Assembly: GCF_900107775.1 (NCBI RefSeq)
Contig: NZ_FNRF01000003.1
Location: 558,001 to 622,000 of the forward strand
Source: Xylanibacter ruminicola
GTDB lineage: Bacteria; Bacteroidota; Bacteroidia; Bacteroidales; Bacteroidaceae
Length of the DNA: 64,000 bases
Direction: 5' to 3'
In this document: positions 15,765 through 24,793 of the stretch, piece after piece
Layout: the number at the start of each line of letters is the position of its first letter
Numbering within the stretch: position 1 is the stretch's first letter
Program-made: the position numbers and the translations under genes
Notes under the pieces: generated by a model
What the model was told of the DNA's origin: nothing
The model's database searches: none
What the model saw: only the letters and a program-made list of their open reading frames with translations

Positions 15765-17531
15765 TTAATAGCCAGGATTCTGTTCGAGAACACCGTCCTT
15801 GTTGGCTTGGATGGCCGACAGTGGGATGGGGAACAGGTCGAAGTGGGCATCGTAATCCTTCTTGTCGGCGCTGTTGGCTGCGTTGAAGTAAGGATTGTAC
15901 TTCTTGATGCGCTCGGCTAGCTTGCCTACACGCGACAGGGTGAGGCGGCGCTTCTCCTCGCAAACCAGCTCGCGGAGACGCTCATCCAGAATGAAGTCGA
16001 TGTCCATCTGGTCGGCAGTTACAGCCTTGGCCTTGGCACGGGTGCGCAGCACGTTGATGTCGGCTGCAGCCTCGGCCTTCTTACCCAGATTTACATATGC
16101 CTCGGCACGCAGCAGATAGGCTTCGGCCAGACGGAAGAAATACTGATCGGTGAAAGTCTTACCACCGGTTCCTGCCAGCTGGTAGGTGGCCTTGTCCTGA
16201 TACTGGGCATCGGGATAGTGGAATGGTGTGGTCATCTTGGTAGAGTAGCCGCACATAAAGCGGTTAGGCAGCTGGTTGGTGGCATTTACACCGCCGTCGA
16301 AACCTGTGGTCATCGAGTAGCCAGCGGGCAGTACGGTGTGCTCAAGGTCGAAATAGCCATCAGGCATGGCAGCTGCCAGCTCAGGACGGTCGGCCAGCAC
16401 GTTGGTGCGATGAATCTTGAAACGGCGAGGCCAGTTGAACTCTGAGTTACGCATATCGTCGAAGTTGTCGGCCCAGATGCCGTTATACAGATGATCTACA
16501 GCATAGTGTGTACCGATACCACGGCCACCGGTCATATCGCCGATAGGCCAGTTGAACAGCTGCACGTTGGTGCCGTCGGGGGCAATGAGCTGGAACTTGT
16601 CGACCTGAGGAGCAAAGAAACGCTCGCCCCAGAAGCTACCGGGATTCCAGAAGAAATGACTGGTGTTGTTACCACCACCATCAACGTTGGTCTCGAACTG
16701 AATCACCCAGATACCCTCGGTATTACCTGCCGAACGGTTCTGATTGTTGGGGCGGAACAGATCGTAGAACACGTCGCCATCCTCCTTGGCCTGCGAACCG
16801 AAACGCTGGGTCATCAGGGCCAGGTTGGTGTTGTTGATAACAGCCGAAGCGGCATTCACAGCCTTGTCGTTAGCGCCTGTTGCCAGGTAGGCCTCGGCCA
16901 GCAGCATGTTGGCGGCTGGTTTGCTGATCTCACCATCCTTTACGGCGTTGATCTCGGGCAGATTGGCTGCGGCATACTCCAGGTCTTCGATCACCTGAGC
17001 CCATACCTTGTCTTTCGACTCGCGTGTAAAATCGGTCTTGGGGGCTGTTACCTCCTCAATCTGTAGGGGCACATTGCCATAGAGCAGAACCAGCGTGCGA
17101 TAACCTAATGCGCGGAAGAAACGGCCTTTGGCTTCGAACTCTTTCTTCTGATCGTCGGTCAGAGCGGTTGCGTTAGGCACACGGCTGATAACGGTGTTGG
17201 CCTGGGCAATCAGCTTGTAGTTCTCGTCCCAGTAGAACTTGGCAATGGCGCCCGAGGGAGAGAGGTCGGCAGTTATGTTCGACTTGAGCGGGTCGGCAGT
17301 AATCCACATATCTGCAAACTTCGAAAGGTCGGTGGTGCGGTCGTATGTGGTGTAGAACTCCTCACGTGTAAGGTAATAGAGTTCGGTGGTAGCAGCATCA
17401 AAGTCTGCTTTCGTATTGTATGAGTTGGATGCCGAATTAAAGTCAAGGGCTTTCTCCTCCAGGAACTTGTCTTCGTTGCATCCTGTCAGCGTCAAAGCTG
17501 AGATAACGGTGAATAATAATATCTTTTTCAT
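15765..17531 (-). CDS. SusD-like glycan-binding lipoprotein (pair A)
   Basis: A 588-residue outer-membrane surface lipoprotein, MKKILLFTVISALTLTGC with lipid Cys18. It is of the RagB/SusD family, which caps the SusC channel and captures glycans. Family landmarks include the N-terminal TPR-like helices (NVISRV, KGRFFRALGYRTLVLLYGNVPL), the central DEISKPAANMLLAEAYLATG-type stretch, and the C-terminal FRLAEAYLLRAEAYVNLGK, RELVCEEKRR and LFPIPLSAIQAN ending VLEQNPGY. It starts 12 bases after the SusC stop, so the two are translated together. The start at 17531 is preferred to 17543 because the lipoprotein signal begins there. Ligand specificity is not readable; neighbouring HTCS and GH115 suggest a glucuronic-acid-bearing glycan. 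Confidence 0.93.
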   Translation of the reverse strand: MKKILLFTVISALTLTGCNEDKFLEEKALDFNSASNSYNTKADFDAATTELYYLTREEFYTTYDRTTDLSKFADMWITADPLKSNITADLSPSGAIAKFYWDENYKLIAQANTVISRVPNATALTDDQKKEFEAKGRFFRALGYRTLVLLYGNVPLQIEEVTAPKTDFTRESKDKVWAQVIEDLEYAAANLPEINAVKDGEISKPAANMLLAEAYLATGANDKAVNAASAVINNTNLALMTQRFGSQAKEDGDVFYDLFRPNNQNRSAGNTEGIWVIQFETNVDGGGNNTSHFFWNPGSFWGERFFAPQVDKFQLIAPDGTNVQLFNWPIGDMTGGRGIGTHYAVDHLYNGIWADNFDDMRNSEFNWPRRFKIHRTNVLADRPELAAAMPDGYFDLEHTVLPAGYSMTTGFDGGVNATNQLPNRFMCGYSTKMTTPFHYPDAQYQDKATYQLAGTGGKTFTDQYFFRLAEAYLLRAEAYVNLGKKAEAAADINVLRTRAKAKAVTADQMDIDFILDERLRELVCEEKRRLTLSRVGKLAERIKKYNPYFNAANSADKKDYDAHFDLFPIPLSAIQANKDGVLEQNPGY

Positions 17532-17543
17532 GTGTAATGGCAA

Positions 17544-20500
17544 TTAAAGATTGATATTGAGACCAAATGTCACACTCTTCATAACCGGACGGTTGTCGTA
17601 GCAGCTACCGGTTGTACGGTTCTGGCCGTTGATGTCCTGATAGGTCATGTTAGGCTCGGGATCCCAACCATGCCAGCCGGTGATGGTGAGCAGGTTCTTG
17701 CAGCTCATGTAAACATTGATGCCGTCGATACCGATGGTGCGCATCCACTGCTTGGGCAGGTCGTAAGAGAGGGTGATATCCTGCAGGCGCAAGAACGAGC
17801 GGTTCTCGTAGCGATAAGGATTGATGGCAGGGTTGGCATTGTAGAGCGCGTAGATACCACCAGGATTGCTTGGTGTCCAGAAATTGTCCACCTGTGCGGT
17901 CAAGCGGTTGTGACGCAGCGTGTTATCGTTGACGAGCTCGGCAAACGAGTTCTTACCCATAAAGCTCTTGCTGCCACCCAGAACGGCGTTGAGGAAGAAG
18001 CTCAGTGTAAGGTCCTTGTACTTGAACGAGTTGAGCAAGCCCATGCGTACCGATGGATCGGTCTTACCGATGATGCTGCGGTCCTTCTCGTTAATCTCGC
18101 CATCATCGTTGATATCTACAATGCGGTAGTTACCTGGGTGATAGCCCTCGGGGATATTGTCGCCTACCTGCCAGATGCCATCGATGGTGTAGTCGTAGAT
18201 AGCCGAGAGCGACTCGCCGATGAACAGTGATGATGAGGTGAGGTCGTCTTCCTTACCGTCGCCGTTGGTGTCAAGACCTGCCAGCTTGTTGATTTTGTTG
18301 CTGTTGGTTGAGAGGTTGAACATTGATGTCCACTCAAAGTCCTTGGTCACAATGTTGCGAGAGTTGATGGTAATCTCGAAACCGTTGTTCTGAATCTCAC
18401 CTACATTCGACATGATAGATGTGAAACCGGTGATTGAAGGAATCTGTACAGCATAGAGCAGATCCTTGGTCTTGGTGGTGTAGTACTCGATATTACCCGA
18501 GATGCGGTTGTTCAGCAGGGCAAAGTCGATACCAAAGTTGAAACCTGCAGTCTTCTCCCATTTCAGGTTGGCATTCTCCATCGAAGCCAGCTCTTGGCGC
18601 ATAGATCCGCTAACGCCATCGCCAAAGATGTAGCCGATAGAAGAATTAACACGGGCCAGTGAAGAGTAGCGTGAGGTCTGGTTTCCGCTCATACCCCAAC
18701 CGGCGCGCAGTTTCAGGTAATCCAGCTGTGGCACCTTGAACCACTCCTCGTTGGTGAGAACCCAACCCAGAGCTACTGATGGGAATACGGCACTCTTGTT
18801 GTTGGTCGAGAAGCCTGAGTAACCATCACGACGTACGGTGGCGGTCAGCAGATAACGGCCGTCGTAAGAGTAGTTTACGCGAGCCATCTGGTAGAGCAAT
18901 GTCTCCAGCCAGGCATCCGAATTTGTATTCTGAGTAGAAGCCAGCTCCAGTGAGTTGTAACCCAGCGTCATGCGTGGGAACAGCTTGGCATCGGCAGCAG
19001 TGTAGCTGTACTTGCGGCGTGAAGCACCGTAAACCAATGTGGCACCAACACTGTGCTTGCCAAAGTCGTTCATATAATTCAGAATGTTATCAAGCGTATA
19101 ATCATAATAGGTAGTGTGGTGCTTGTAAGCCTGACCATTGTTGTTCTCGGCAAACTCGCTGGCATAGTTATGCTCGCCAATGCGGTAGTTGTTACCGAAG
19201 TTAAGGCGATAGGTGAGGCCCTTCAGAGGCAGCTGCACCTCGGTGTAGAGGTTGGCAAAGAATGAGTTAGAACGATCGTAGTCGTCAACCAGCGAGCCAT
19301 GGTATGGATTCTCGCGGGCATCGTGAGCGGGATAGTGAATCATATCGCCGTTCTCATCGTAAGGCTTGGTAAGTGGGCTGCACTCGATGAGGAATGGCAG
19401 ATAGGTTTCCTGGCCATCGCGGTTCTCGAACGAACCGAATGCCTGTACACCTGCCTTCAGCCATTTTACTGGCTGGATGTCTAAGTTAACGCGGATTGAG
19501 TTACGGCTGTAGTCGTCGTTAAGCAGATAGTTCTTCTGCTTGGTATTACCCAGTGAGATCAGGTACGACATGGCATCGCTACCACCCGAAATATTCATCT
19601 TGTTCTCCCAGATAGAACCATTGCGGGTAAAGTCGCTCCACCAATCGTAGTCGCCAGGAACAATGTTGCCCTGGTCGTCGGTCATCCAGGCATCCGGCAT
19701 GCGCTCAGAGAGCTTGAAGTTGGGATTCTGCTGGGTGTAGCCCGACTCTGCCGTCTTAGAATACTGCCACAAACACTCATTGTCGAAGTTCAGCATTTCG
19801 CTGCGGTTCATGGTGTGCATCTTTTTGGTAGGTGTCTGGAAGCTGTAACTGCTCGAGAACGATACCTTGGCCTTGCCTTTGGCACCCTTCTTACTGGTGA
19901 TGAGCAGTACACCATTGGCTGCCTGTGCACCGTAAACGGCTGTAGCCGAAGCGTCCTTCAGTACGTCTACGCTTTCGATATCGGCAGGGTTGATGCTCGA
20001 CAGATTACCTGTGAAGATGATACCATCGAGGATGATCAGTACGCTGGTGTTACCCGAGATGGTATTGGCACCACGGATAGAAAGCTCGGGACTTGAACCG
20101 GCAGAACTGGCCTGACCTACATTCAAGCCAGGTACTGTTCCCTGTAACGACTGCAGAAGGTTTGTGTTAGGACTCTTTTCGAATGCCTGGATGTTGGCAC
20201 GGCTCACTGCACCGGTAACATCGCTCTTTCGCATGGTACCATAACCTACTACAACAACCTCGTCGAGCAGCTTCTGGTCGTTCTCCATCTTAATCTCCAA
20301 AAAGCTCTTGCCTTTTACCGATACTTTCTGAGTAAGAAAGCCTACAAAAGAAATCTGAATCTCACCTTTTGTGATGTTTTTCAGTTCAAATTTTCCGTCG
20401 AAGTCGGTCACGGTACCATTCGATGTACCAACTTCTCTTACAGTGGCACCGATAACGGGCTCGCCCGCATCGTCTTTCACAACACCTTTAATGATGCTTT

Positions 20501-20573
20501 GGGCCGAAAGCAGCATAGGAGCTGCCAGCAGCGTGAGCATCATTAAGATTCTTCTCATTGTTTTTTCTTTCAT
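17544..20573 (-). CDS. SusC-like TonB-dependent transporter (pair A)
   Basis: An outer-membrane glycan importer of about 1009 residues. After the signal peptide (MRRILMMLTLLAAPMLLSAQ) come a carboxypeptidase-D-like N-terminal extension (IIKGVVKDDAGEPVIGATV, FDGKFELKNI), a TonB box region (EVVVVGYGTMRKSDVTGAV), the plug (IRGANTISGNTSVLIILDGIIF, SVDVLKDASATAVYGAQAANGVLL) and a long beta-barrel ending FGLNINL. It opens the pair with SusD at 17531. Its own promoter (20618-20625) and a 13-bp-arm inverted repeat (20695-20731) lie between it and the HTCS gene, so it is probably activated by that HTCS. The start at 20573 (MKEKTMRR) or 20558 (MRRILMM) cannot be settled. Confidence 0.93.
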   Translation of the reverse strand: MKEKTMRRILMMLTLLAAPMLLSAQSIIKGVVKDDAGEPVIGATVREVGTSNGTVTDFDGKFELKNITKGEIQISFVGFLTQKVSVKGKSFLEIKMENDQKLLDEVVVVGYGTMRKSDVTGAVSRANIQAFEKSPNTNLLQSLQGTVPGLNVGQASSAGSSPELSIRGANTISGNTSVLIILDGIIFTGNLSSINPADIESVDVLKDASATAVYGAQAANGVLLITSKKGAKGKAKVSFSSSYSFQTPTKKMHTMNRSEMLNFDNECLWQYSKTAESGYTQQNPNFKLSERMPDAWMTDDQGNIVPGDYDWWSDFTRNGSIWENKMNISGGSDAMSYLISLGNTKQKNYLLNDDYSRNSIRVNLDIQPVKWLKAGVQAFGSFENRDGQETYLPFLIECSPLTKPYDENGDMIHYPAHDARENPYHGSLVDDYDRSNSFFANLYTEVQLPLKGLTYRLNFGNNYRIGEHNYASEFAENNNGQAYKHHTTYYDYTLDNILNYMNDFGKHSVGATLVYGASRRKYSYTAADAKLFPRMTLGYNSLELASTQNTNSDAWLETLLYQMARVNYSYDGRYLLTATVRRDGYSGFSTNNKSAVFPSVALGWVLTNEEWFKVPQLDYLKLRAGWGMSGNQTSRYSSLARVNSSIGYIFGDGVSGSMRQELASMENANLKWEKTAGFNFGIDFALLNNRISGNIEYYTTKTKDLLYAVQIPSITGFTSIMSNVGEIQNNGFEITINSRNIVTKDFEWTSMFNLSTNSNKINKLAGLDTNGDGKEDDLTSSSLFIGESLSAIYDYTIDGIWQVGDNIPEGYHPGNYRIVDINDDGEINEKDRSIIGKTDPSVRMGLLNSFKYKDLTLSFFLNAVLGGSKSFMGKNSFAELVNDNTLRHNRLTAQVDNFWTPSNPGGIYALYNANPAINPYRYENRSFLRLQDITLSYDLPKQWMRTIGIDGINVYMSCKNLLTITGWHGWDPEPNMTYQDINGQNRTTGSCYDNRPVMKSVTFGLNINL

Positions 20574-20617
20574 ACACAAATGATTTTAATTATTAGTAAA
20601 ATTGGGTAAATCTGCCG

Positions 20618-20651
20618 CAAAGGTAAGGCAAAAATATGTTTTTGTTGCAAG
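20618..20651 (-). promoter_or_regulatory. Promoter of SusC/SusD pair A
   Basis: Minus strand: CTTG (20651-20648), 22 bases, TACCTTTG (20625-20618). Predicted start about 20611, leader about 38 bases to 20573. Confidence 0.6.
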
Positions 20652-20694
20652 GATTTTGTTGCATAGCCCTGCGATTATTGTGCAATATATAATA

Positions 20695-20731
20695 TATCGG
20701 TATTTTGCAACAAAATCGCAAAATACCGATA
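20695..20731 (-). promoter_or_regulatory. Long inverted repeat, candidate operator between HTCS and SusC
   Basis: TATCGGTATTTTG (20695-20707) and CAAAATACCGATA (20719-20731) are perfect 13-base inverted arms around an 11-base spacer. It lies about 44 bases upstream of the SusC -33 box, where an activator would bind. No T-run follows on either strand, so it is unlikely to be only a terminator. Confidence 0.6.
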
Positions 20732-20756
20732 CAAATGTCACTGTTCTTGCAGGATG

Positions 20757-23700
20757 CTACTCCTTATGTGTCTCGATGTATTCCGAGGGCGACATGCCGA
20801 AATGTGTCTTAAATGCGGTCGAGAAATGGGCCTGATCGGCATAACCTACCTTGAAGGCAACCTGTGAAACGTTTACCTTGCTTTCGCGCAGCAGGCGGGC
20901 GGCTTGCTCCATGCGCAGGTTGCGCAGGAACTTACCACTGGAGATGCCGGTAATCTCCTTCATCTTGCGATGCAGTTGTGCACGACTGATACCCACGTCG
21001 GCAGCCAGCGTGTCGATATTGTATTCGGGATCCGACAGGTTGGCATTGATTGAGTGCATCACACGTTCCATCAGCGCATCGTCGTTGCCTTTAACCTGAA
21101 TTTTCTCCACGCGCTCCTCCTGTTGCATGGCTCCGCTGAATTTACCACGCAGGCGGCGGACGTTGTCAATCAGATTGTCAATCTGGATATGAAGCTCCTC
21201 CATACTGAACGGCTTGGCAATATAGGCATCGGCACCCGACTTCAGACCTTCGAGCTTGTGCTCTACTTCGGCTTTCGAGGTGAGCATGATTACTGGAATC
21301 TGCGAAATCTGAGGATTATCTTTGATACGTTTCAGTAAGGTGAGTCCGTCCATCTCGGGCATCATCACATCGCTGATAACCAGGTCGTACTGTTGGGTGA
21401 GAAGGATTTTAAGCGCCTCTTTTCCATTCGGGGCATGGTCGAATTTGTAGTGGTTGCCCAGTTCGTTGTTGATGTAGTCGGCAATCTCCTGATCGTCGTC
21501 AACCACAAGGATATGGAACTGGTGGAATGCTTGTCGGGCGCTTGCACCGCTAGACAGAATCTCGCGGGCAGGGGCGTCGGTGATAATCTGTTCAGGTTTC
21601 AGATGGCCATATCCCTTTGGAATGGTTACCGTGAAGCAGGCACCTCGCTCGCCATCCTTACGATTGGTGGCTTTTATCTTGCCGCCGTGCATTTGGGTGA
21701 TGGAGCGACTGAGATTCAGTCCAATTCCTGTGCCCTGCATGCCAAGGTCGTCGGCATTACGTCCCTGATAGAAGCGGTCGAACAGTCTTTCGGCCTCTTC
21801 TTCTTTGAAGCCCACACCAGAGTCGATCACCTGTATCTCGATTTCTTTCTCCGTTTCGCGCAGAACCACTTTTACCTCGCCGCCGTCGAAGGTGTATTTG
21901 AAGGCGTTTGAGAGTAGGTTAGAGATAACCTTGTCGAAGTTGATGCGATCTACCCATGCCAATACATGGTTTTTCTCGTGTTCGAACAGGAAGGTGATGT
22001 TACGCTGGTTGGCGTTGTATTGGTATAGCTTACAGATGCCGCTGATAAACTCCACGAGATTAGTCTCCCTGCAGTGCAGCTGCATCTGGTTCTTGTCGAT
22101 ACGTCGCTCGTCCAGAATCTGGTTCACCAGTACCATCAGGCGCTGGGCATTACGGTCGATCGTGTCGATATAAACCTGCTCTTCGCTGTTTGTGGCAATG
22201 CTTTTTAACTTGGCCAGAGGACCCATAATCAGTGTGAGCGGCGAGCGGATGTCGTGAGTGGCATTCATCAGGAACTTCATCTTCTCTTCGTCCATTCGCT
22301 GATGGGCCTTGCGGCGAAGGCTCAACACCAGGGCTACCAATAATAACACACCAACTAACAGATAGAAGATGTGGGCCCAGGTTGACTGATACCAGGGAGG
22401 GGTTACCTTAACTGTTATGGTTTTTATCTCAGAGTAAACACCCGCTGAGAGGGCTCTTACCTCAATCTTGTATATGCCTGGCTGCAGATGGTTTAGCTGG
22501 ATACTGTTCTCGCCCTCGGCTTTCTGTATCCATTTCGAACCGTTGATTTGATATTCGTAAATAATATTGTCGGGACTTACGAAATCAAGCAGCGAGAACT
22601 CGAGTGTAATGCTGTTGTCAAGATACGATACCTGATAGGCGTCGGTTTCAATCACGGGGCCGTTGGTCATGGGGTTGCCTGCAACGAAGAAACCTGTTAG
22701 CTTGATGGGGGGCAAATCTTTGTGGCAGCCGGTTGCACGTGTGGAGTTGAACACCGTTAAACCGTCGTTGTTGGCAAAGTATATCATGTCGTCGCTGGTA
22801 TGCATGCCAACGCAGTTAATGTATTCCTTGGTGGTAAGTCCGTTACCGATAACATGGCCAATGAAGTTCTTTCTTTGTTGATCGAACTGCCAGATACCCA
22901 TTGAGGTGGCGCACCAGATGTCGCCATTGTTGGCTTTTACAATATAACCCACTACTTTGTTGGACAGACCCTCGCCATAACCGAATCGGGATACTTGATG
23001 GTCGCCAAGATGGTAGGTGAAAAGCCCCTGGTCGGTGCCGATGAGTATATCGCCGTTTTGGGTCTCACAAAGCGAATAGCACATGGTGCCTTCAAGTAGA
23101 CTATTCCAACCGTAAGGATGGAAATTGTCGTCTTGTGGGTCGTAGCATGAGATACCAGCAGATGTGGCCATCCAGATATAGCCATTCCTGTCGGGCATCA
23201 TCGCCATAATCCAGTTGTTATGAAGTTGTCCTCTTACAGCATCGTGCTCTGTGGCCAGAAATTTGCGTACGGAGTGGTCTTCTGGGTTGTAAATACAGAA
23301 ACCACGCGAGTATAGGGAAATAAACAATCGCCCATCGCCTAAATCCGTCATGTCGTTCAGCTTGTCGCAAACAAAGGATGCCTGATATTGCGATCTGCCT
23401 GTCTGCGGGTCGTACGAATAAAGCGCTTTATCAGTGCCTATCCAGTAGCGTTTCTTGCGGTCGCGGTAGATTAATTCGGCCGATGGCGGTGAGGCAGGGT
23501 GTGACACAATATGGCCACGCTTGTCGAATCCATACACGCCGTTGCCTTGTACAACAGCCCAAACCATGTCCTGATCGCCTTTGCAGATGGAGGTAATGGT
23601 GGAACTGATGCGATAGCCTTGCGACGAAAAACTCCATGAAGAGAACTGGGGCTGGATGCGAGGTATCATGACCAGACCTTTTGACTGGCAGCCTAACCAA

Positions 23701-24614
23701 ATGTTGCCAATGCGGTCTTCGTAGATACACCAGATCTTGGCCGTGTTCAGATCCAAACCGTTGAGTTGGCATTCAACGCGCTCCAGCTTCTTACTGCCTT
23801 TCTTCAGTATGAACAGACCGTCGCCTCGCGTACCAATATAGATGTTGCCATTCCTACTTTGGAATGCACTACTGATAACCACATTGTCGTCTCCAAGGGC
23901 TGTGAGGTCGATATCTGCTTTAGTCATTTGTCCTTGGTGATAGCGATTGATGCCATGCTGACGAATAACGAGAATGTCGCCATTGATCTCCACCATCTTG
24001 ACCACAATGCCTTGTTGGACAAAGAACTGATGTACTTGATGCTGATCCTTCATCGTGATTTCTTCGCCATAGCCACACTTCCAGAAACGGCCGTGACTAT
24101 CTTCCATCATCTGATTGAAATACCAGTTGCCACTTTGGGTGGTATGCCCATCCGGCACTTTGTGCAGGGTGTTGTCTTTCAGTTCAAAAAGTCCCATTCC
24201 TGATGTGCCAAACAGAAATTCGCCGTTCTTACGTTCAAGGACGGATATGATGCGTGGCTTGTTTGGCGTAGGAAATGTGTATTGGATGAAACGATTGCTG
24301 GCGTAGTCGTAACGCGAGAGGCCGGTTCTTGTCCCCACCCAGAGCTGCCCCTTTTTGTCGCAATAGAGTCTGGTAACGATATTACTGCTCAATGTGGTAG
24401 AATCGTCGGGAAGCGACAGATAGGTGGTGAACCGATAGCCGTCGAACTTGTTGAGTCCGTTCTCGGTCGCAATCCAGATGTAGCCATATTTGTCCTGGCA
24501 CACATCGTTAATCAGACCGCTTGAAAAACGTTCTGACGGGAAGAATTGGCCTGCCTGTCCATGCACCATCAATGGCATGAAGATTAGTAGCAAGGATAGT
24601 AATATTTGTCTCAT
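20757..24614 (-). CDS. Hybrid two-component system sensor-regulator (HTCS), pair A locus
   Basis: A 1285-residue inner-membrane protein that senses periplasmic oligosaccharides and activates transcription. In order: signal peptide MRQILLSLLLIFMPLMVHGQ; two seven-blade propellers of Reg_prop repeats (GYIWIATENGLNKFDGY, LWVGTRTGLSRYD, NIWLGCQSKGLVMI) to about residue 650; a Y_Y_Y domain; a membrane helix near 747-768; histidine kinase with phospho-His787 (ATHDIRSPLTLI), N-box NLLSNAFKYT and GTGIGLNL; receiver from about 1033 with acidic DDD and phospho-Asp near 1080 in SDVMMPEMDG; and a C-terminal AraC DNA-binding domain (ISRAQLHRKMKEITG, VGYADQAHFSTAFKTHFGMSP). It stands immediately upstream of SusC/SusD pair A, its probable target. 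Everything expected of a working HTCS is present. Confidence 0.95.
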   Translation of the reverse strand: MRQILLSLLLIFMPLMVHGQAGQFFPSERFSSGLINDVCQDKYGYIWIATENGLNKFDGYRFTTYLSLPDDSTTLSSNIVTRLYCDKKGQLWVGTRTGLSRYDYASNRFIQYTFPTPNKPRIISVLERKNGEFLFGTSGMGLFELKDNTLHKVPDGHTTQSGNWYFNQMMEDSHGRFWKCGYGEEITMKDQHQVHQFFVQQGIVVKMVEINGDILVIRQHGINRYHQGQMTKADIDLTALGDDNVVISSAFQSRNGNIYIGTRGDGLFILKKGSKKLERVECQLNGLDLNTAKIWCIYEDRIGNIWLGCQSKGLVMIPRIQPQFSSWSFSSQGYRISSTITSICKGDQDMVWAVVQGNGVYGFDKRGHIVSHPASPPSAELIYRDRKKRYWIGTDKALYSYDPQTGRSQYQASFVCDKLNDMTDLGDGRLFISLYSRGFCIYNPEDHSVRKFLATEHDAVRGQLHNNWIMAMMPDRNGYIWMATSAGISCYDPQDDNFHPYGWNSLLEGTMCYSLCETQNGDILIGTDQGLFTYHLGDHQVSRFGYGEGLSNKVVGYIVKANNGDIWCATSMGIWQFDQQRKNFIGHVIGNGLTTKEYINCVGMHTSDDMIYFANNDGLTVFNSTRATGCHKDLPPIKLTGFFVAGNPMTNGPVIETDAYQVSYLDNSITLEFSLLDFVSPDNIIYEYQINGSKWIQKAEGENSIQLNHLQPGIYKIEVRALSAGVYSEIKTITVKVTPPWYQSTWAHIFYLLVGVLLLVALVLSLRRKAHQRMDEEKMKFLMNATHDIRSPLTLIMGPLAKLKSIATNSEEQVYIDTIDRNAQRLMVLVNQILDERRIDKNQMQLHCRETNLVEFISGICKLYQYNANQRNITFLFEHEKNHVLAWVDRINFDKVISNLLSNAFKYTFDGGEVKVVLRETEKEIEIQVIDSGVGFKEEEAERLFDRFYQGRNADDLGMQGTGIGLNLSRSITQMHGGKIKATNRKDGERGACFTVTIPKGYGHLKPEQIITDAPAREILSSGASARQAFHQFHILVVDDDQEIADYINNELGNHYKFDHAPNGKEALKILLTQQYDLVISDVMMPEMDGLTLLKRIKDNPQISQIPVIMLTSKAEVEHKLEGLKSGADAYIAKPFSMEELHIQIDNLIDNVRRLRGKFSGAMQQEERVEKIQVKGNDDALMERVMHSINANLSDPEYNIDTLAADVGISRAQLHRKMKEITGISSGKFLRNLRMEQAARLLRESKVNVSQVAFKVGYADQAHFSTAFKTHFGMSPSEYIETHKE

Positions 24615-24631
24615 ATCGTATCATTTTGCTG

Positions 24632-24639
24632 CAAAATTA
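24632..24639 (-). promoter_or_regulatory. Possible HTCS promoter (-7 box)
   Basis: TAATTTTG on the minus strand fits TAnnTTTG; no clear -33 box. Leader would be about 10 bases. Confidence 0.4.
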
Positions 24640-24724
24640 AACAAAATTCCTGGAACTACCATAGGTTTTTGTTTCATAGACATGGAAAAATGTTTCGGAC
24701 AGCCATGAGTGCAAGTCAATACGT

Positions 24725-24764
24725 AAAAAAAGCTTGTTCTGCTCTGTTGCGGGCAAAACAAGCT
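24725..24764 (-). terminator. Intrinsic terminator after SusD of pair B2
   Basis: AGCTTGTT (24731-24738) pairs with AACAAGCT (24757-24764). Read leftward the stem is followed by TTTTTT (24730-24725). It ends the SusC-SusD-SusC-SusD series and isolates it from the HTCS gene at 24614. Confidence 0.8.
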
Positions 24765-24793
24765 ATTTAAATGTTGAAGAGATTTACTCTATC

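Noticed and set aside
20695..20731. Inverted repeat as an ordinary HTCS terminator
   Set aside because: The stem is strong but no T-run follows on either strand, and its position fits an upstream activator site better. A dual role is not excluded.
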